A DNA stretch of 64,000 nt from an uncultured bacterium (GCA_905215445.1 CAJMPZ010000001.1:48000-111999); one strand, 5' to 3'. Shown: positions 46,241 through 55,660, counted from the stretch's first letter. Notes: a model not told the origin generated them from the sequence alone. Numbers and translations: made by a program.

Positions 46241-49200
46241 ATGGCGAACACCCAGAACTATATTAACCACCTGCTGCAGAACACCGGCATCACGCCGGCA
46301 TGCAGCGAAGAAGAGCGCTTGGCTGCCGAGGATATCGCTCAGATCTTCCGCAACCACGGCTTTGATCCCGAGGTTCAGGAGTTCAATGCCCCGGCGCCCA
46401 GCAGGTTGGCATTTGCCGTTACCGGTATTCTTGCGTTTGCCGGCGCCCTGCTGATGGGCATCGGCGGCGGCATCGGCTTGGTCGGCACCTTGCTGGCCAT
46501 TGTCGGCGCCGTTCTTTACGTGCTCGAGCGCACGGGCCACCCCGTGGTTTCACGCCTGGGCAAGACGGGCGTGAGCCAAAATGTCATCGCCTACCACAAG
46601 GCCTCGGGCCCGCTCGCGTCTCCGCGCAACCGCCCGGTGGTCGTTGTCGCACACTACGACTCTCCCCGTGCCGAGCTGCTCGCCCGCGAGCCCTATGCTT
46701 CGTATCGTGCGCTCATCGCCAAGCTGTTGCCCGTTGCCACGGTTGCCCCTGCTGCCGTTGCCATCTTGCGTATCCTGCCGCTCCCCGGCGCGCTCAAGGT
46801 TCTGCTGTGGATTGTCGCGATCCTCGCTTCCCTCGTTGCGCTCGCCAACGCGGCAAACATCATTTCTAACCGTTTTGTGCTTCCCTATACGTCCGGCGCA
46901 GTGTGCAACAAGTCTTCTGTCGCCGCTATGCTCGGCGTTATGGACAACGTTGCTCCCTTCCAGGGCGAAAACGAGTTTCCCGACGATGTTCCGTTCGATA
47001 CCTATTTTGGGGAGCAGAAGCGTCGTGCCGAGGAGATGGCGCGCGCAGCAGCGGAGTATGCCGCGGCCCAACAGCAAAACGACTACGGCAACACCATCGA
47101 GTATGAAGAGCCTACCTACGCCGAGGACGAGTTCGGTCAGCCGATTGCTCCCGACGCTCAGACCGAGCCCGAACAGGGCGAGGCTTTCGACGAGCAGATC
47201 GAGGGCTTTGAGGGTGCGTCTGCCGACGAGACGCTGATTGGCGCCATCGTGCCCGAGGATCAGAATCAGGCTGTCCAGGCCGAAGAGTTCAATGACGAGG
47301 TTCCCACTGCCGAGCCGGCGGAGGAGCCTGTCGCGGCCGAGCCCGAGCCCAGGCTCTATCGCAATGCCGCCGGCAACATCCGCTTTGGTTCGGATGCCAT
47401 CCGTGCGCTCGGAATGCTTCCCGAGTCCTGCACGCTCGATTACGAGGAAGGCGAGGAGCCGACGTTTGAGCCCGAGCCTGCCCCCGTCGTGACTGCATCT
47501 GCGCCCGTTGTCGCCGTGGATGATGAGTCTGCCGCGGTTGCCGCTGCCGTTGCCGAGCCCGAGGCGGTGTCCGCGATCGATCCCGCGGCAGGACTGGACA
47601 TTTTGGCTCCCGCCGCGCCGGCGCAAGACGTTACGGACGAGCCTGACGACGATTACGCTGAACAGCCGAGGCGCGTGTCTTACGAGAGCGATACTGATTT
47701 CTCGGCCGAGATTCCCGCGGCAACGCCCCATGCCGATATTGCATCCGCGTTCTCTTCGATTGGCGCCAGCGCTTCCAACTTCTTTAAGGGTGCGATTGCA
47801 AAGGGCAGGAAATTTGTCGACGATTTCGAGGGGAAGCGCGCTGCCGCACGCGAGGCTGCCGAGCAGGAGGCTATCGCTCAGCAGCAGGCAGCCGAGGCGG
47901 CACGTGAGCGCGCGGCGCAAGAGTTCGAGCAGAACGAGGCTATGCAGTCCGTGCCTGTCGACGCCGCCGAAGCTACAACGTCCTTTGAGGCTCAGCAGCA
48001 CGTCGATAGCACCATGTCGTTTGATGCCGCGCAGTTCGATTCCACGATAACGTTTGAAAAGCAAGGCACCGCGATTGCCGAGCCCCTTCCTGTTTCCGAT
48101 GAGCAGGGCGACGCGGCAGACGATGACGAGCCTATTGATGCTGCCGAAATCCAAGATGTCGCCGGGCACGAGCCCGTCGAGGTCAACTGTGACGAAGAGC
48201 AATACGCGGCAGCCGATCAAGGTGATTCGACCGAGGTCGAGCAGGAGGAAGTGCCTGCGGTTTCCGAGACTCCCGAGACGGATGAGTCGAGGCCTTACTC
48301 CACGCAGATTTTCACCATGCCGACCCCGAGTGGTTCCGGTGCCACGGTTGCCAATGTCGCTCCCACCCAGGACGAAACGGTCGATTCCCTTATGGCCCAG
48401 ATTTCCTCCCAAGCATCGCCGCGTCCGCAGATGAATGTTCCCGATCCGGCGTCGGCACCGTCGCCTGCACCCTCCTCGTCTCCGCTGGCTTCGGTCCCCG
48501 ATCCGTCGCTGCCGTCGATGAAGCAGACAAACGTTGCGTCTCGCACGTCGCTGTTCGACCTTCCCGATCCCTCCGCACAGGTCAACGACCCCTTTGCTAC
48601 CGCCCAGGGTCCCGAACCCACATCGGCACCCGTTGCGCCTCCTATGCCCGTTGCGTCGGGCGCACAGCCGATCGAGACCATTTCGGCTCCCGCCCCTGCG
48701 GCACCCAAGTCTCGCAAGCGCGGCCTGGGCGGCCTGTTCGGTCGTAAAAAGAAAAACGAACAGGACAGCATGAGTGACTGGCTGGGCGTCGAAGACGATT
48801 ACGATGCCAAGAAGTCCGGTCGCGGCATCGGTTCGTGGGATAATTTCGAGGACGATAACGATGGCTGGAAGGGCGGCGCTACGTCTTCCGACGGCGCTTC
48901 TTCCGAAGATATGCTCTCGGCTGTCGCCTCTATGGGCGACGATGAGCTGCTCGGTCACGATATCTGGTTTGTGGCAACGGGCGCCTCGGATTGTGATGGC
49001 GCCGGTATGAAGGCCTTCTTGGCTTCGCATCGCGATAAGCTCCGCGGCGTCTTCTTCATCAATCTTGAATCCGTCGGCGCCGGTAGGCTTTCGGTGGTGA
49101 CGGTTGAGGGCGAACAGCAGCTGCTCAAGGGCGATCGCCGCATCATGAACCTGGTCAGCAAGGTGTGCAAGTCGTTCCATGTCGATTGTGGCGCGCTCGA

Positions 49201-49387
49201 GATGCCCTATGCCAAGACCGATGCCTACGCCGCGCTCGAGGCGAGCCGCCGAGCCCTCACCATCGCCGGCGTGGACGGCACGCGTCTGGCTTGCGCTCGT
49301 ACCGAGGACGACCTGCCCCACAATGTCAACCCGACGAACATTGCCACGGTATCCGAGGTCGTGACCGAGGTTATCCGCCGTTCGTAG
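46241..49387 (+). CDS. degenerate M28-peptidase-like membrane protein with a long acidic insertion
   Basis: A 1048-residue protein. Residues 1-245 hold the first part of an M28 aminopeptidase fold (VVVVAHYDSPRAELL) with two hydrophobic regions (about 55-95 and 155-205). Residues 260-890 are disordered and rich in Ala, Glu, Pro and Asp. Residues 905-1048 give the second half of the fold (DIWFVATGASDCDGAGMKAFL, FFINLESVGAG, LPHNVNPTNIATVSEVV). The usual metal Asp (here CNKSS) and the catalytic Glu pair (here ASD) are not obvious, so it may be inactive. ATG at 46241 follows TGGAGCGCAC. Confidence 0.7.
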   Translation: MANTQNYINHLLQNTGITPACSEEERLAAEDIAQIFRNHGFDPEVQEFNAPAPSRLAFAVTGILAFAGALLMGIGGGIGLVGTLLAIVGAVLYVLERTGHPVVSRLGKTGVSQNVIAYHKASGPLASPRNRPVVVVAHYDSPRAELLAREPYASYRALIAKLLPVATVAPAAVAILRILPLPGALKVLLWIVAILASLVALANAANIISNRFVLPYTSGAVCNKSSVAAMLGVMDNVAPFQGENEFPDDVPFDTYFGEQKRRAEEMARAAAEYAAAQQQNDYGNTIEYEEPTYAEDEFGQPIAPDAQTEPEQGEAFDEQIEGFEGASADETLIGAIVPEDQNQAVQAEEFNDEVPTAEPAEEPVAAEPEPRLYRNAAGNIRFGSDAIRALGMLPESCTLDYEEGEEPTFEPEPAPVVTASAPVVAVDDESAAVAAAVAEPEAVSAIDPAAGLDILAPAAPAQDVTDEPDDDYAEQPRRVSYESDTDFSAEIPAATPHADIASAFSSIGASASNFFKGAIAKGRKFVDDFEGKRAAAREAAEQEAIAQQQAAEAARERAAQEFEQNEAMQSVPVDAAEATTSFEAQQHVDSTMSFDAAQFDSTITFEKQGTAIAEPLPVSDEQGDAADDDEPIDAAEIQDVAGHEPVEVNCDEEQYAAADQGDSTEVEQEEVPAVSETPETDESRPYSTQIFTMPTPSGSGATVANVAPTQDETVDSLMAQISSQASPRPQMNVPDPASAPSPAPSSSPLASVPDPSLPSMKQTNVASRTSLFDLPDPSAQVNDPFATAQGPEPTSAPVAPPMPVASGAQPIETISAPAPAAPKSRKRGLGGLFGRKKKNEQDSMSDWLGVEDDYDAKKSGRGIGSWDNFEDDNDGWKGGATSSDGASSEDMLSAVASMGDDELLGHDIWFVATGASDCDGAGMKAFLASHRDKLRGVFFINLESVGAGRLSVVTVEGEQQLLKGDRRIMNLVSKVCKSFHVDCGALEMPYAKTDAYAALEASRRALTIAGVDGTRLACARTEDDLPHNVNPTNIATVSEVVTEVIRRS

Positions 49388-49408
49388 ACGGAGCTCTAAG
49401 GAGTCAAC

Positions 49409-49627
49409 GTGTTTTCGTATATTAAGCGCCATTGGCCTGTCTACGTGATTTTGACCTTGATTGCCATTGCGTTGGGGTTTGGAGCCGCCTATATCGTGGG
49501 CGCGAAGGGCTCGACCCCCGCCTCCGCAATCAGCGAAGAGGTGGAGCAAGAACAGAGCACGGGTGCCGATGGGATTCCTGAGTCCGAGCAGGCAATCGTT
49601 GATGGTGGATCTTCGTCTGCAGAGTAG
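49409..49627 (+). CDS. small single-pass membrane protein
   Basis: 72 residues, GTG start behind AAGGAGTCAAC. One membrane helix (VYVILTLIAIALGFGAAYIVGA) and an acidic, Ser-rich outside tail. It lies 21 bp after the M28-like gene and shares its terminator, so the two probably act together. No family recognised. Confidence 0.7.
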   Translation: MFSYIKRHWPVYVILTLIAIALGFGAAYIVGAKGSTPASAISEEVEQEQSTGADGIPESEQAIVDGGSSSAE

Positions 49628-49648
49628 ATACGGCGATTTAAATGATTG

Positions 49649-49686
49649 AAAGCGGGCGAGCCGGGGGACTGGCTCGCCCGCTTTTT
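49649..49686. terminator. bidirectional terminator between convergent genes
   Basis: AAAGCGGGCGAGCC / GGCTCGCCCGCTTT, perfect 14-bp stem, T-run on the plus strand and a shorter one on minus. It serves the M28-like operon and the adhesin gene. Confidence 0.88.
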
Positions 49687-49693
49687 CATCGCG

Positions 49694-52600
49694 CTAGCGC
49701 TTCTTTGGGATTGACCTAAGGCGAGCGAACCATAGGGCTGCGGCACCCGAGGTCAGGAGCGCGGTGATGCAAGCGGCGATGGGGGCTGATCCTGTTGCCG
49801 GTAGGTCCTGCGGTAGGGTACAGCGTTGAATGACACGGTCCTCGTCATGTGACTCAAGTTTATCGCCGCCGCCGTTGCGGCAAAGATCGACGCGTGCGCT
49901 GTTGGTGAGTGCAGTTTGGGGTGTATAAGCCGACGTTGCCTGCATGTGCACGACTGCGCCCCGAGCATCTGTGCCAAGGATTGCTTTGGCGTCGTCAAGG
50001 TCGTCGTGCTCATCTTTGAGATCATCGCGGGTCCAAGAATCCGTATCGCTTCGAGTCGTAAAGTCGGCGGCTACCGCACCGTATTCAATGCGAATGCCCG
50101 TTACGACGGTATTGGATGCAAGGTCGAGTTCTTTCGCCTCGAGTGTGGCGGATTCCGTGGTCGAGACATCCGCCTTCCAGAGGTGCCAGCCGTCGTAATC
50201 GACGAGGCGGCAATCTTCACCCAGACTCTCTTTTACTTCGTCGGACTCAAGCCAAGGATTTTCGTGCCCATCGTCAAGCGTCGCGTTTGCCGGCTCATCG
50301 ACGTCTGTCGAGTCCAACGGCGTCGTGCGATACCACACGTTGCACAGACCGTTGAGGTCGCCGATGGCGACGGGGGTTTCGATTGAGACGAATCTCGCCG
50401 TATCGTCCTCGGCGCACTCAAGATCATCGGTAATCGTAAACTCATCAACCCAAGTAGCGGAATCGTTTCGAGCATCGATGGTATAGGAGAAAAGTCCGTC
50501 CGTATTGGTTTGCATCGCGGCGCGGTTTTTTCCATCGCCGTTAGCCAACAGACCCTTCCCGATAGGTTGGACAAGTTCCTGACGCTTGTCGACCTGTCCT
50601 TTGATCTCGATGGGCGCATCCTTCATCGCGACGGATTGGACTTCTCCCGTATCCTTTATTTCAAACGTTATCTCCTCGGCAAGGTCATAGGTCCGCGGAG
50701 ACATCGTTTCGCGCAACGAGTAGGTGCCGGGTGCAAGATGTTCGATGCGGTGCGGCTTGTCGGATGAGGTCCAGGAGTCTATTTCGGTTTTATCGGGACC
50801 ATATAAGGTGAGCTGTGCGCCTTTCACTTCCTGCTCTCCGCTTGCATCGACCTTGGAGATATCAACCTTGGTGTAATCGTCGGATACGTTAAGCCGTGCT
50901 TCCACAACGGGTGTTTTCTGGTCGGCATAGGTAAGGTCGACGATATGGTGCGTCCGGTCGAGTAAGAAGCCGGTCGGCGCTTGAGTCTCGACAACCTCGT
51001 AGCGTGCGGTGCCAGATCCCAGCGGGAGGTCGTCCGCGCGTGCTTCTCCAGTTTCATCCGTCGTGACGGTAGCGACAGTCTCACCGTCGAGCGCGGCAAT
51101 GCTACCGTCGGGGCGCACGATATCACCTGAGGCACGGATCTCAAAGATGGCGCCCGCGAGGCTGCTGCCGTCTACGGCATCGGTTTTAACGATCCTGATG
51201 TTTCCGGTCGCGGCGCGGTCATAATACGAGACGATTGCAACGGGCGTTAGGTTTATATCGGCGGGTATGTTTACCTCGATCTCTCCGCCGACAAGATAGG
51301 GCTCTTTGGCCGAGGTTTCGCGTACATAATAGGTGCCCGGCACGAGCGATTCGGGCAGTGTGACGGTGCCGGTCGCGTCAGTCGTAAAGGTGTCCATTAC
51401 GTTATGTGCTGGATACCAGCATGTTTGTGAGACAGGTTTGTGATTGCTGTCGAGGAGTTGGAAGGTGAATCCGGCTAGGGGAACAGAAGCGCCTGTTTGG
51501 GCATCGCGTTTTACAATCTGGAGATGCGTCGACAGAGCGTGGTTGTCCACGATATATTGAAGCTCGGCGCCGTCGGAAATCTGATTGGCCTCGACGGTCC
51601 ATTCCCCCGCACGTTTAAAACCATCGGGGACGGTTTCCGGAACCTCACGAACCGTGTAGCCGGCGCGGTCGTATGGGACGGCTCCGTGGACACCGGCTGG
51701 TCGCTTGCCTGTGCCGAACCATGCTTCGGGCTGGTCTTTGGTGGAGGCAAAGCCATAGATGTTTGTAGTCAGTGTGCCAACAACCTGCTGAGAGCTGTTA
51801 CTGACAACCTCAAAGACAACATCTCCTGCCGGCTGCTCCAGGCCGGATTGATCGCTATTGCCGTAGTCCTTGAATTTGGAAATCTCAAGGTCAAACGCAA
51901 TGGGGATATCGGAAACGCGAGATTCGATCTCGACCACGCCTGAATCGCCGAGTTGGTCGGCTCCAACGGTGTAAGACCAACTGTCACCGGAGGGCAAATA
52001 GCCCTCGGGCGCCTTCGATTCATAGATGGTAAAGGTTCCCAGGGGGACATCGGTGAGGGTAGCTCGACCGCTTTCATCGGTCCTGAGAGTTTGTGTCCAT
52101 CCAGGGGTTGATTGCGATACGCACACGAATTCTGCTCCTGCGAGCGAAGCCCCAACTTGGGGGCCTGCATTCGTTGCGGCGTCGAGCTTTACAATGCGCA
52201 AGGTAATGGTGCCGGGTTGTTCATCAATGGTGACGTATCCGCCGTTATTCGTCGTGGTAAAGGCAATGCGATCGTGCAGGGGGATATAACCAGCTGGCGC
52301 TGTTGTCTCAACTAGGTAGTATGCCGTGTTGGGTAGGAGCGTTGCCTGCGCTCGACCGTTGCTGTCCATCTGGACGGTGCCGACATGCGCGCCGCTGGCG
52401 CTCTCAAAAACATCGAATGTTGCCCCGTCAAACTGATAAGTATTGTTTCCGCTGGTAATGGCAGCGTTTGCAGACTGCTTTTGGAAGGAAACAGAGACCG
52501 CCGGCAGTACATAGAGCATGTCTTGACGTTTGCTGCCGCCCGATACGGTTCCTATATAGCGCCGCGCGCGGTGCGGAGCGGCTTTGATGCTTCCTGATTT

Positions 52601-53125
52601 TGCGCTGTCGTGGAGCCACCGCGCAGCCGCCACGACTTCATTGTCGGCGGTAAAGTGCCCGCTCTTGGTTTTGCCCTGAGCGGTCGTGTAGGAGTAGGTG
52701 CCGTCGACATGGGTAGTGCCGTTGAGCATCCATACGGCAAGCTGGGTGGCAGCGCGGGCGCGATCGGGTGAAAGATGGTAACCGCCAAACGACGTGGCGG
52801 TAGGATATCCGTGACAAACGATTGCCGCGAACTCGTCGTCGAGCCACACCCAGCCTTGATCAAAGTTGAGCCATGGGCCGCCCGGCTTGGTGGGGCCGGG
52901 GCGCTCCTGGTTCATGCAGTAGGCAATCGAGGCGTCTTGAGCTTCATACTTGCCGATGAAGAAGGGCCCACAATCATCGCTAATAGTGCGGAAGCCGAGC
53001 TGGTCGTAGCCATCGACGGCAAATGCGGCTCCCGGTGCCAGACAGCCGAAAAGCAGGAAGAGGAGCAGGAGCAGCGGACCTGTTGCGATTGCGCTGTGGA
53101 CAGAGTGCGTGGGTGCGTTGGACAT
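49694..53125 (-). CDS. sortase-anchored surface adhesin with thioester domain and SpaA-type repeats
   Basis: A 1143-residue secreted protein. Signal peptide at 1-37 (LLLLLFLLFGCLAPGAAFA). A thioester domain (TQXA type) at about 45-200 with Cys in AYCMNQERPG and the partner motif ATQLAVWML. At least six SpaA/Cna-B-like units follow, each closing with an E-box (YYLVETTAPAGY, FTIYESKAPEGYL, YTVREVPE, YYVRETSAKE, YEVVETQAPTGF, YSLRETMSP) for Lys-Asn isopeptide bonds. The end is LPATGSAP, a hydrophobic helix and a basic tail: a sortase signal. It should bind host surfaces covalently through the thioester. No sortase gene is nearby. Monocistronic. Confidence 0.9.
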   Translation of the reverse strand: MSNAPTHSVHSAIATGPLLLLLFLLFGCLAPGAAFAVDGYDQLGFRTISDDCGPFFIGKYEAQDASIAYCMNQERPGPTKPGGPWLNFDQGWVWLDDEFAAIVCHGYPTATSFGGYHLSPDRARAATQLAVWMLNGTTHVDGTYSYTTAQGKTKSGHFTADNEVVAAARWLHDSAKSGSIKAAPHRARRYIGTVSGGSKRQDMLYVLPAVSVSFQKQSANAAITSGNNTYQFDGATFDVFESASGAHVGTVQMDSNGRAQATLLPNTAYYLVETTAPAGYIPLHDRIAFTTTNNGGYVTIDEQPGTITLRIVKLDAATNAGPQVGASLAGAEFVCVSQSTPGWTQTLRTDESGRATLTDVPLGTFTIYESKAPEGYLPSGDSWSYTVGADQLGDSGVVEIESRVSDIPIAFDLEISKFKDYGNSDQSGLEQPAGDVVFEVVSNSSQQVVGTLTTNIYGFASTKDQPEAWFGTGKRPAGVHGAVPYDRAGYTVREVPETVPDGFKRAGEWTVEANQISDGAELQYIVDNHALSTHLQIVKRDAQTGASVPLAGFTFQLLDSNHKPVSQTCWYPAHNVMDTFTTDATGTVTLPESLVPGTYYVRETSAKEPYLVGGEIEVNIPADINLTPVAIVSYYDRAATGNIRIVKTDAVDGSSLAGAIFEIRASGDIVRPDGSIAALDGETVATVTTDETGEARADDLPLGSGTARYEVVETQAPTGFLLDRTHHIVDLTYADQKTPVVEARLNVSDDYTKVDISKVDASGEQEVKGAQLTLYGPDKTEIDSWTSSDKPHRIEHLAPGTYSLRETMSPRTYDLAEEITFEIKDTGEVQSVAMKDAPIEIKGQVDKRQELVQPIGKGLLANGDGKNRAAMQTNTDGLFSYTIDARNDSATWVDEFTITDDLECAEDDTARFVSIETPVAIGDLNGLCNVWYRTTPLDSTDVDEPANATLDDGHENPWLESDEVKESLGEDCRLVDYDGWHLWKADVSTTESATLEAKELDLASNTVVTGIRIEYGAVAADFTTRSDTDSWTRDDLKDEHDDLDDAKAILGTDARGAVVHMQATSAYTPQTALTNSARVDLCRNGGGDKLESHDEDRVIQRCTLPQDLPATGSAPIAACITALLTSGAAALWFARLRSIPKKR

Positions 53126-53379
53126 GGCTGCTCCTTATCCCTCGTGCGCCGCATGGGGAGGTTGCGACGCGTAGGATGAGGCTACCCCCGAGGTTCATGC
53201 GGGTAAGTACCGGAGTCTGACCAAAAGCTTGCCCAATTCCTGACAAATTGAGCTCAAATACAACAATCAGGCAAAAGCGCAGGTAGAAGATAAGGAGAAC
53301 AGGAGGCCAAAGGTCCTCGTCTCCACAATTGATGCGATTTTCAAACGAATCTCCACAGCTAAAACAAGCATCGCCACCC
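53126..53379. other. adhesin upstream region
   Basis: About 250 bp with no gene. It contains the adhesin ribosome site and a hairpin GGAGA-AGGAGG...CCT-TCTCC at 53294-53324. No confident promoter for the adhesin was found. Confidence 0.3.
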
Positions 53380-53409
53380 TTGTATCGAACAAGACAACCG
53401 CGTTATACT
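53380..53409 (+). promoter_or_regulatory. tRNA-Gly promoter
   Basis: TTGTAT (53380-53385), 18-bp spacer, TATACT (53404-53409), 13 bp before the tRNA. Confidence 0.7.
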
Positions 53410-53422
53410 AGCCAACACACAA

Positions 53423-53497
53423 GCGGGCATCGCCAAGTGGTAAGGCATCAGCTTCCCAAGCTGACACTCGCGGGTTCGAGTCCCGTTGCCCGCTCCA
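53423..53497 (+). tRNA. tRNA-Gly (CCC)
   Basis: 75 nt; acceptor GCGGGCA / TGCCCGC, anticodon loop TTCCCAA giving CCC, T-loop TTCGAGT, discriminator T, encoded CCA. Confidence 0.95.
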
Positions 53498-53506
53498 GAA
53501 AAAGTA

Positions 53507-53540
53507 AAAGCACGACACCGTTCCGGTGCCGTGCTTTTTT
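53507..53540 (+). terminator. tRNA-Gly terminator
   Basis: AAAAGCACG-ACACCG / CGGTG-CCGTGCTTTT, then T-run. Confidence 0.88.
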
Positions 53541-53551
53541 CAATAAAGCGC

Positions 53552-53688
53552 CGGGACTCGAACCCGCCAGGGTGCGAGCGTAAAACAAACGCGAAGCGTT
53601 TGTAGCGAGCAGGCGAAGGCGCCGGCAGGCGCCTGAAGCCGGTGCGGATTTGCGAAGCAAATACGCGGACGTCCCGTTGCCCGCTCCA
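53552..53688. repeat. tRNA-tail element B (three hairpins, tRNA-Gly ends)
   Basis: It starts with CGGGACTCGAACCCGC (53552-53567), an exact inverted copy of the T-arm of the adjacent tRNA-Gly, and ends with GTCCCGTTGCCCGCTCCA (53671-53688), an exact direct copy of that tRNA's last 18 nt including CCA. Hairpins: ACAAACGC-GAA-GCGTTTGT (53585-53603), AGGCGCC-GGCA-GGCGCCT (53617-53634), ATTTGC-GAA-GCAAAT (53648-53662). The connector AGCGAGCAGGCG (53604-53615) corresponds to that of elements A and C. Confidence 0.75.
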
Positions 53689-53767
53689 TCGAGCGCGGGA
53701 GACTTTGGGGCGGCCAATTCAACAAAGTCTTCCCCATCGTCTCCGTGAATCCGAGGAGATCGACCGC

Positions 53768-53819
53768 AGCCGGTGCGGATTTGCGAAGCAAATACGCGGA
53801 CGTCCCGTTGCCCGCTCCA
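53768..53819. repeat. second copy of the last 52 bp of element B
   Basis: Identical to 53637-53688: third hairpin plus the tRNA-Gly 3' end with CCA. The 79 bp between the copies contain GACTTTG...CAAAGTC and TCTCC...GGAGA pairings. Confidence 0.85.
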
Positions 53820-53921
53820 ATTCCAAAATGTTAGGTTAATGCCTGCTGCCCATACTTGCACCTGCGCACGGTACAATGGTTGGGTTACGACCAACGTGCC
53901 AATAACCAAAAAGGAGCCGCT

Positions 53922-55268
53922 ATGATCGATCGCTATACCCGCCCGGAGATGGGACACATCTTCTCCCTCGAGAACAAGTACGCCATTTGGCAGGAGATCG
54001 AGGTCCTGGCCTGTGAGGCCCAGGCGGAGCTCGGCAAGATCGGCATTTCTAAAGACGAAGCCCAGTGGATCCGCGACCATGCCAACTTTGAGAAGGCAAA
54101 GGTCGACGAGATCGAGGAGGTCACGCGCCACGACGTCATCGCCTTCCTGACCAACATGAAGGAGTACATCGACGCCGATGTTCCCGAGGGCGACCCCAAG
54201 CCCAGCCGCTGGGTTCACTATGGCATGACCAGCTCCGATCTGGGCGACACGGCTCTGTGCTACCAGCTCACCCAGGCCTGCGACCTGATCATCGAGGACG
54301 TCAAGAAGCTCGGCGAGATTTGCAAGCGTCGCGCCTTTGAGGAGCGCAACACGCTCTGTGCCGGCCGCACTCATGGCATCCACGCCGAGCCGATGACCTT
54401 CGGCATGAAGTTCGGCTCTTGGGCCTGGGAACTCAAGCGCGATCTGGATCGTCTTGAGGACGCCCGCAAGAATGTTGCCTTCGGTGCCATCTCGGGCGCT
54501 GTTGGCACGTACAGCTCCATCGAACCGTTTGTCGAGGAGTATGTCTGCGAGCACCTGGGTCTGGTTCACGACCCGCTGTCCACGCAGGTTATCAGCCGCG
54601 ACCATCACGCCTATCTCGCCGGCGTTCTCGCCACCACCGCGGCCACCTGCGAGCGCATCGCTACCGAGGTTCGCAATCTGCAGAAGACCGATACGCTCGA
54701 GGCCGAGGAGCCGTTCCGCAAGGGTCAAAAGGGCAGCTCCGCCATGCCGCACAAGCGCAACCCGATCACCATGGAGAAGGTCTGCGGTCTGTCGCGCGTC
54801 GTGAAGTCCAACGCCCAGGTTGCCTTCGATAACGTCGCCCTGTGGCACGAGCGTGACATTTCGCACTCCTCTGCCGAGCGTGTCGCCCAGGCCGACAGCT
54901 TCATCGCCCTCGACCACATGTTCCAGTGCCTCATCCGCGTTATCGACGGCCTGCAGCTGTACCCTGCCCGCATGATGGCCAACCTCAATAAGACCCGCGG
55001 CCTCATCTTCTCCTCCAAGGTGCTGCTGGCCCTCGTCGACACGGGCATCACCCGCGAGGACGCGTACGCCATTGTGCAGGAGAACGCCATGGCAACCTGG
55101 CGCGAGGTACAGGATTGTGTCTCCGGCCCCACCTTTAAGGAGCGTCTCGAGGCCGACCCGCGCTGCACCGTCAGCCAGGAGAAGCTCGACGAGATCTTTG
55201 ATCCGTGGGACTTCCTCACCCGTATCGACACGGTCTTTGATCGTCTGGAGCAGCTGAGCTTCGAGTAG
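53922..55268 (+). CDS. purB: adenylosuccinate lyase
   Basis: A 448-residue member of the fumarase/aspartase family: RWVHYGMTSSDLGDTAL, CAGRTHGIHAEPMTFG and the signature KGSSAMPHKRNPI with its mobile catalytic Ser loop. It acts twice in purine synthesis, splitting SAICAR and adenylosuccinate. ATG at 53922 follows AAGGAGCCGCT; the longer frame runs into tRNA-tail sequence. It stands alone. Confidence 0.96.
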   Translation: MIDRYTRPEMGHIFSLENKYAIWQEIEVLACEAQAELGKIGISKDEAQWIRDHANFEKAKVDEIEEVTRHDVIAFLTNMKEYIDADVPEGDPKPSRWVHYGMTSSDLGDTALCYQLTQACDLIIEDVKKLGEICKRRAFEERNTLCAGRTHGIHAEPMTFGMKFGSWAWELKRDLDRLEDARKNVAFGAISGAVGTYSSIEPFVEEYVCEHLGLVHDPLSTQVISRDHHAYLAGVLATTAATCERIATEVRNLQKTDTLEAEEPFRKGQKGSSAMPHKRNPITMEKVCGLSRVVKSNAQVAFDNVALWHERDISHSSAERVAQADSFIALDHMFQCLIRVIDGLQLYPARMMANLNKTRGLIFSSKVLLALVDTGITREDAYAIVQENAMATWREVQDCVSGPTFKERLEADPRCTVSQEKLDEIFDPWDFLTRIDTVFDRLEQLSFE

Positions 55269-55294
55269 GTTCGGGCATAACGTTAGCTTTTTAG

Positions 55295-55332
55295 GGCGCT
55301 TTGCTGGTAATGTGTGTTGCCGGCAAAGCGCC
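55295..55332 (+). terminator. hairpin after purB
   Basis: GGCGCTTTGC / GCAAAGCGCC, perfect 10-bp stem with an inner TGG/CCG helper. The following T-tract is poor, so it may be a weak terminator. Confidence 0.5.
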
Positions 55333-55396
55333 TCGTTGCATTTAGGGAAAGACGGGGATAATAGTCGTCTCGAATAACATTCTGAGAGGGGATCGC

Positions 55397-55660
55397 ATGA
55401 TTTCGTTTGATTACAAGCCGCAGGGTGTATGCTCTCGCAATATTCACCTTGACCTTTCCGATGACGGCAGCAAGGTGCTGGGCGTTGAGTTTACCGGCGG
55501 CTGCGATGGCAACCTCAAGGCCATCTCCAAACTGGTCGAGGGCGCTCCTGCTGACCGTGTGATCGAGGTTCTTGCCGGCAATACCTGCGGCATGAAGAAG
55601 ACCTCTTGCGCCGATCAGCTTACGCGCGCTATCGAGGCCGCTCGCGCCGAGATCGCCTAA
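55397..55660 (+). CDS. TSCPD-domain protein (TIGR03905-like)
   Basis: An 87-residue protein that is one complete TSCPD domain: VEFTGGCDGNLKAISKLVEG and NTCGMKKTSCADQLTRAI. The domain is found alone or at the end of vitamin-B12-dependent ribonucleotide reductase; the Cys residues suggest metal or DNA binding. Its stop codon overlaps the start of the following lipoprotein gene by one base (TAATG). Confidence 0.85.
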   Translation: MISFDYKPQGVCSRNIHLDLSDDGSKVLGVEFTGGCDGNLKAISKLVEGAPADRVIEVLAGNTCGMKKTSCADQLTRAIEAARAEIA

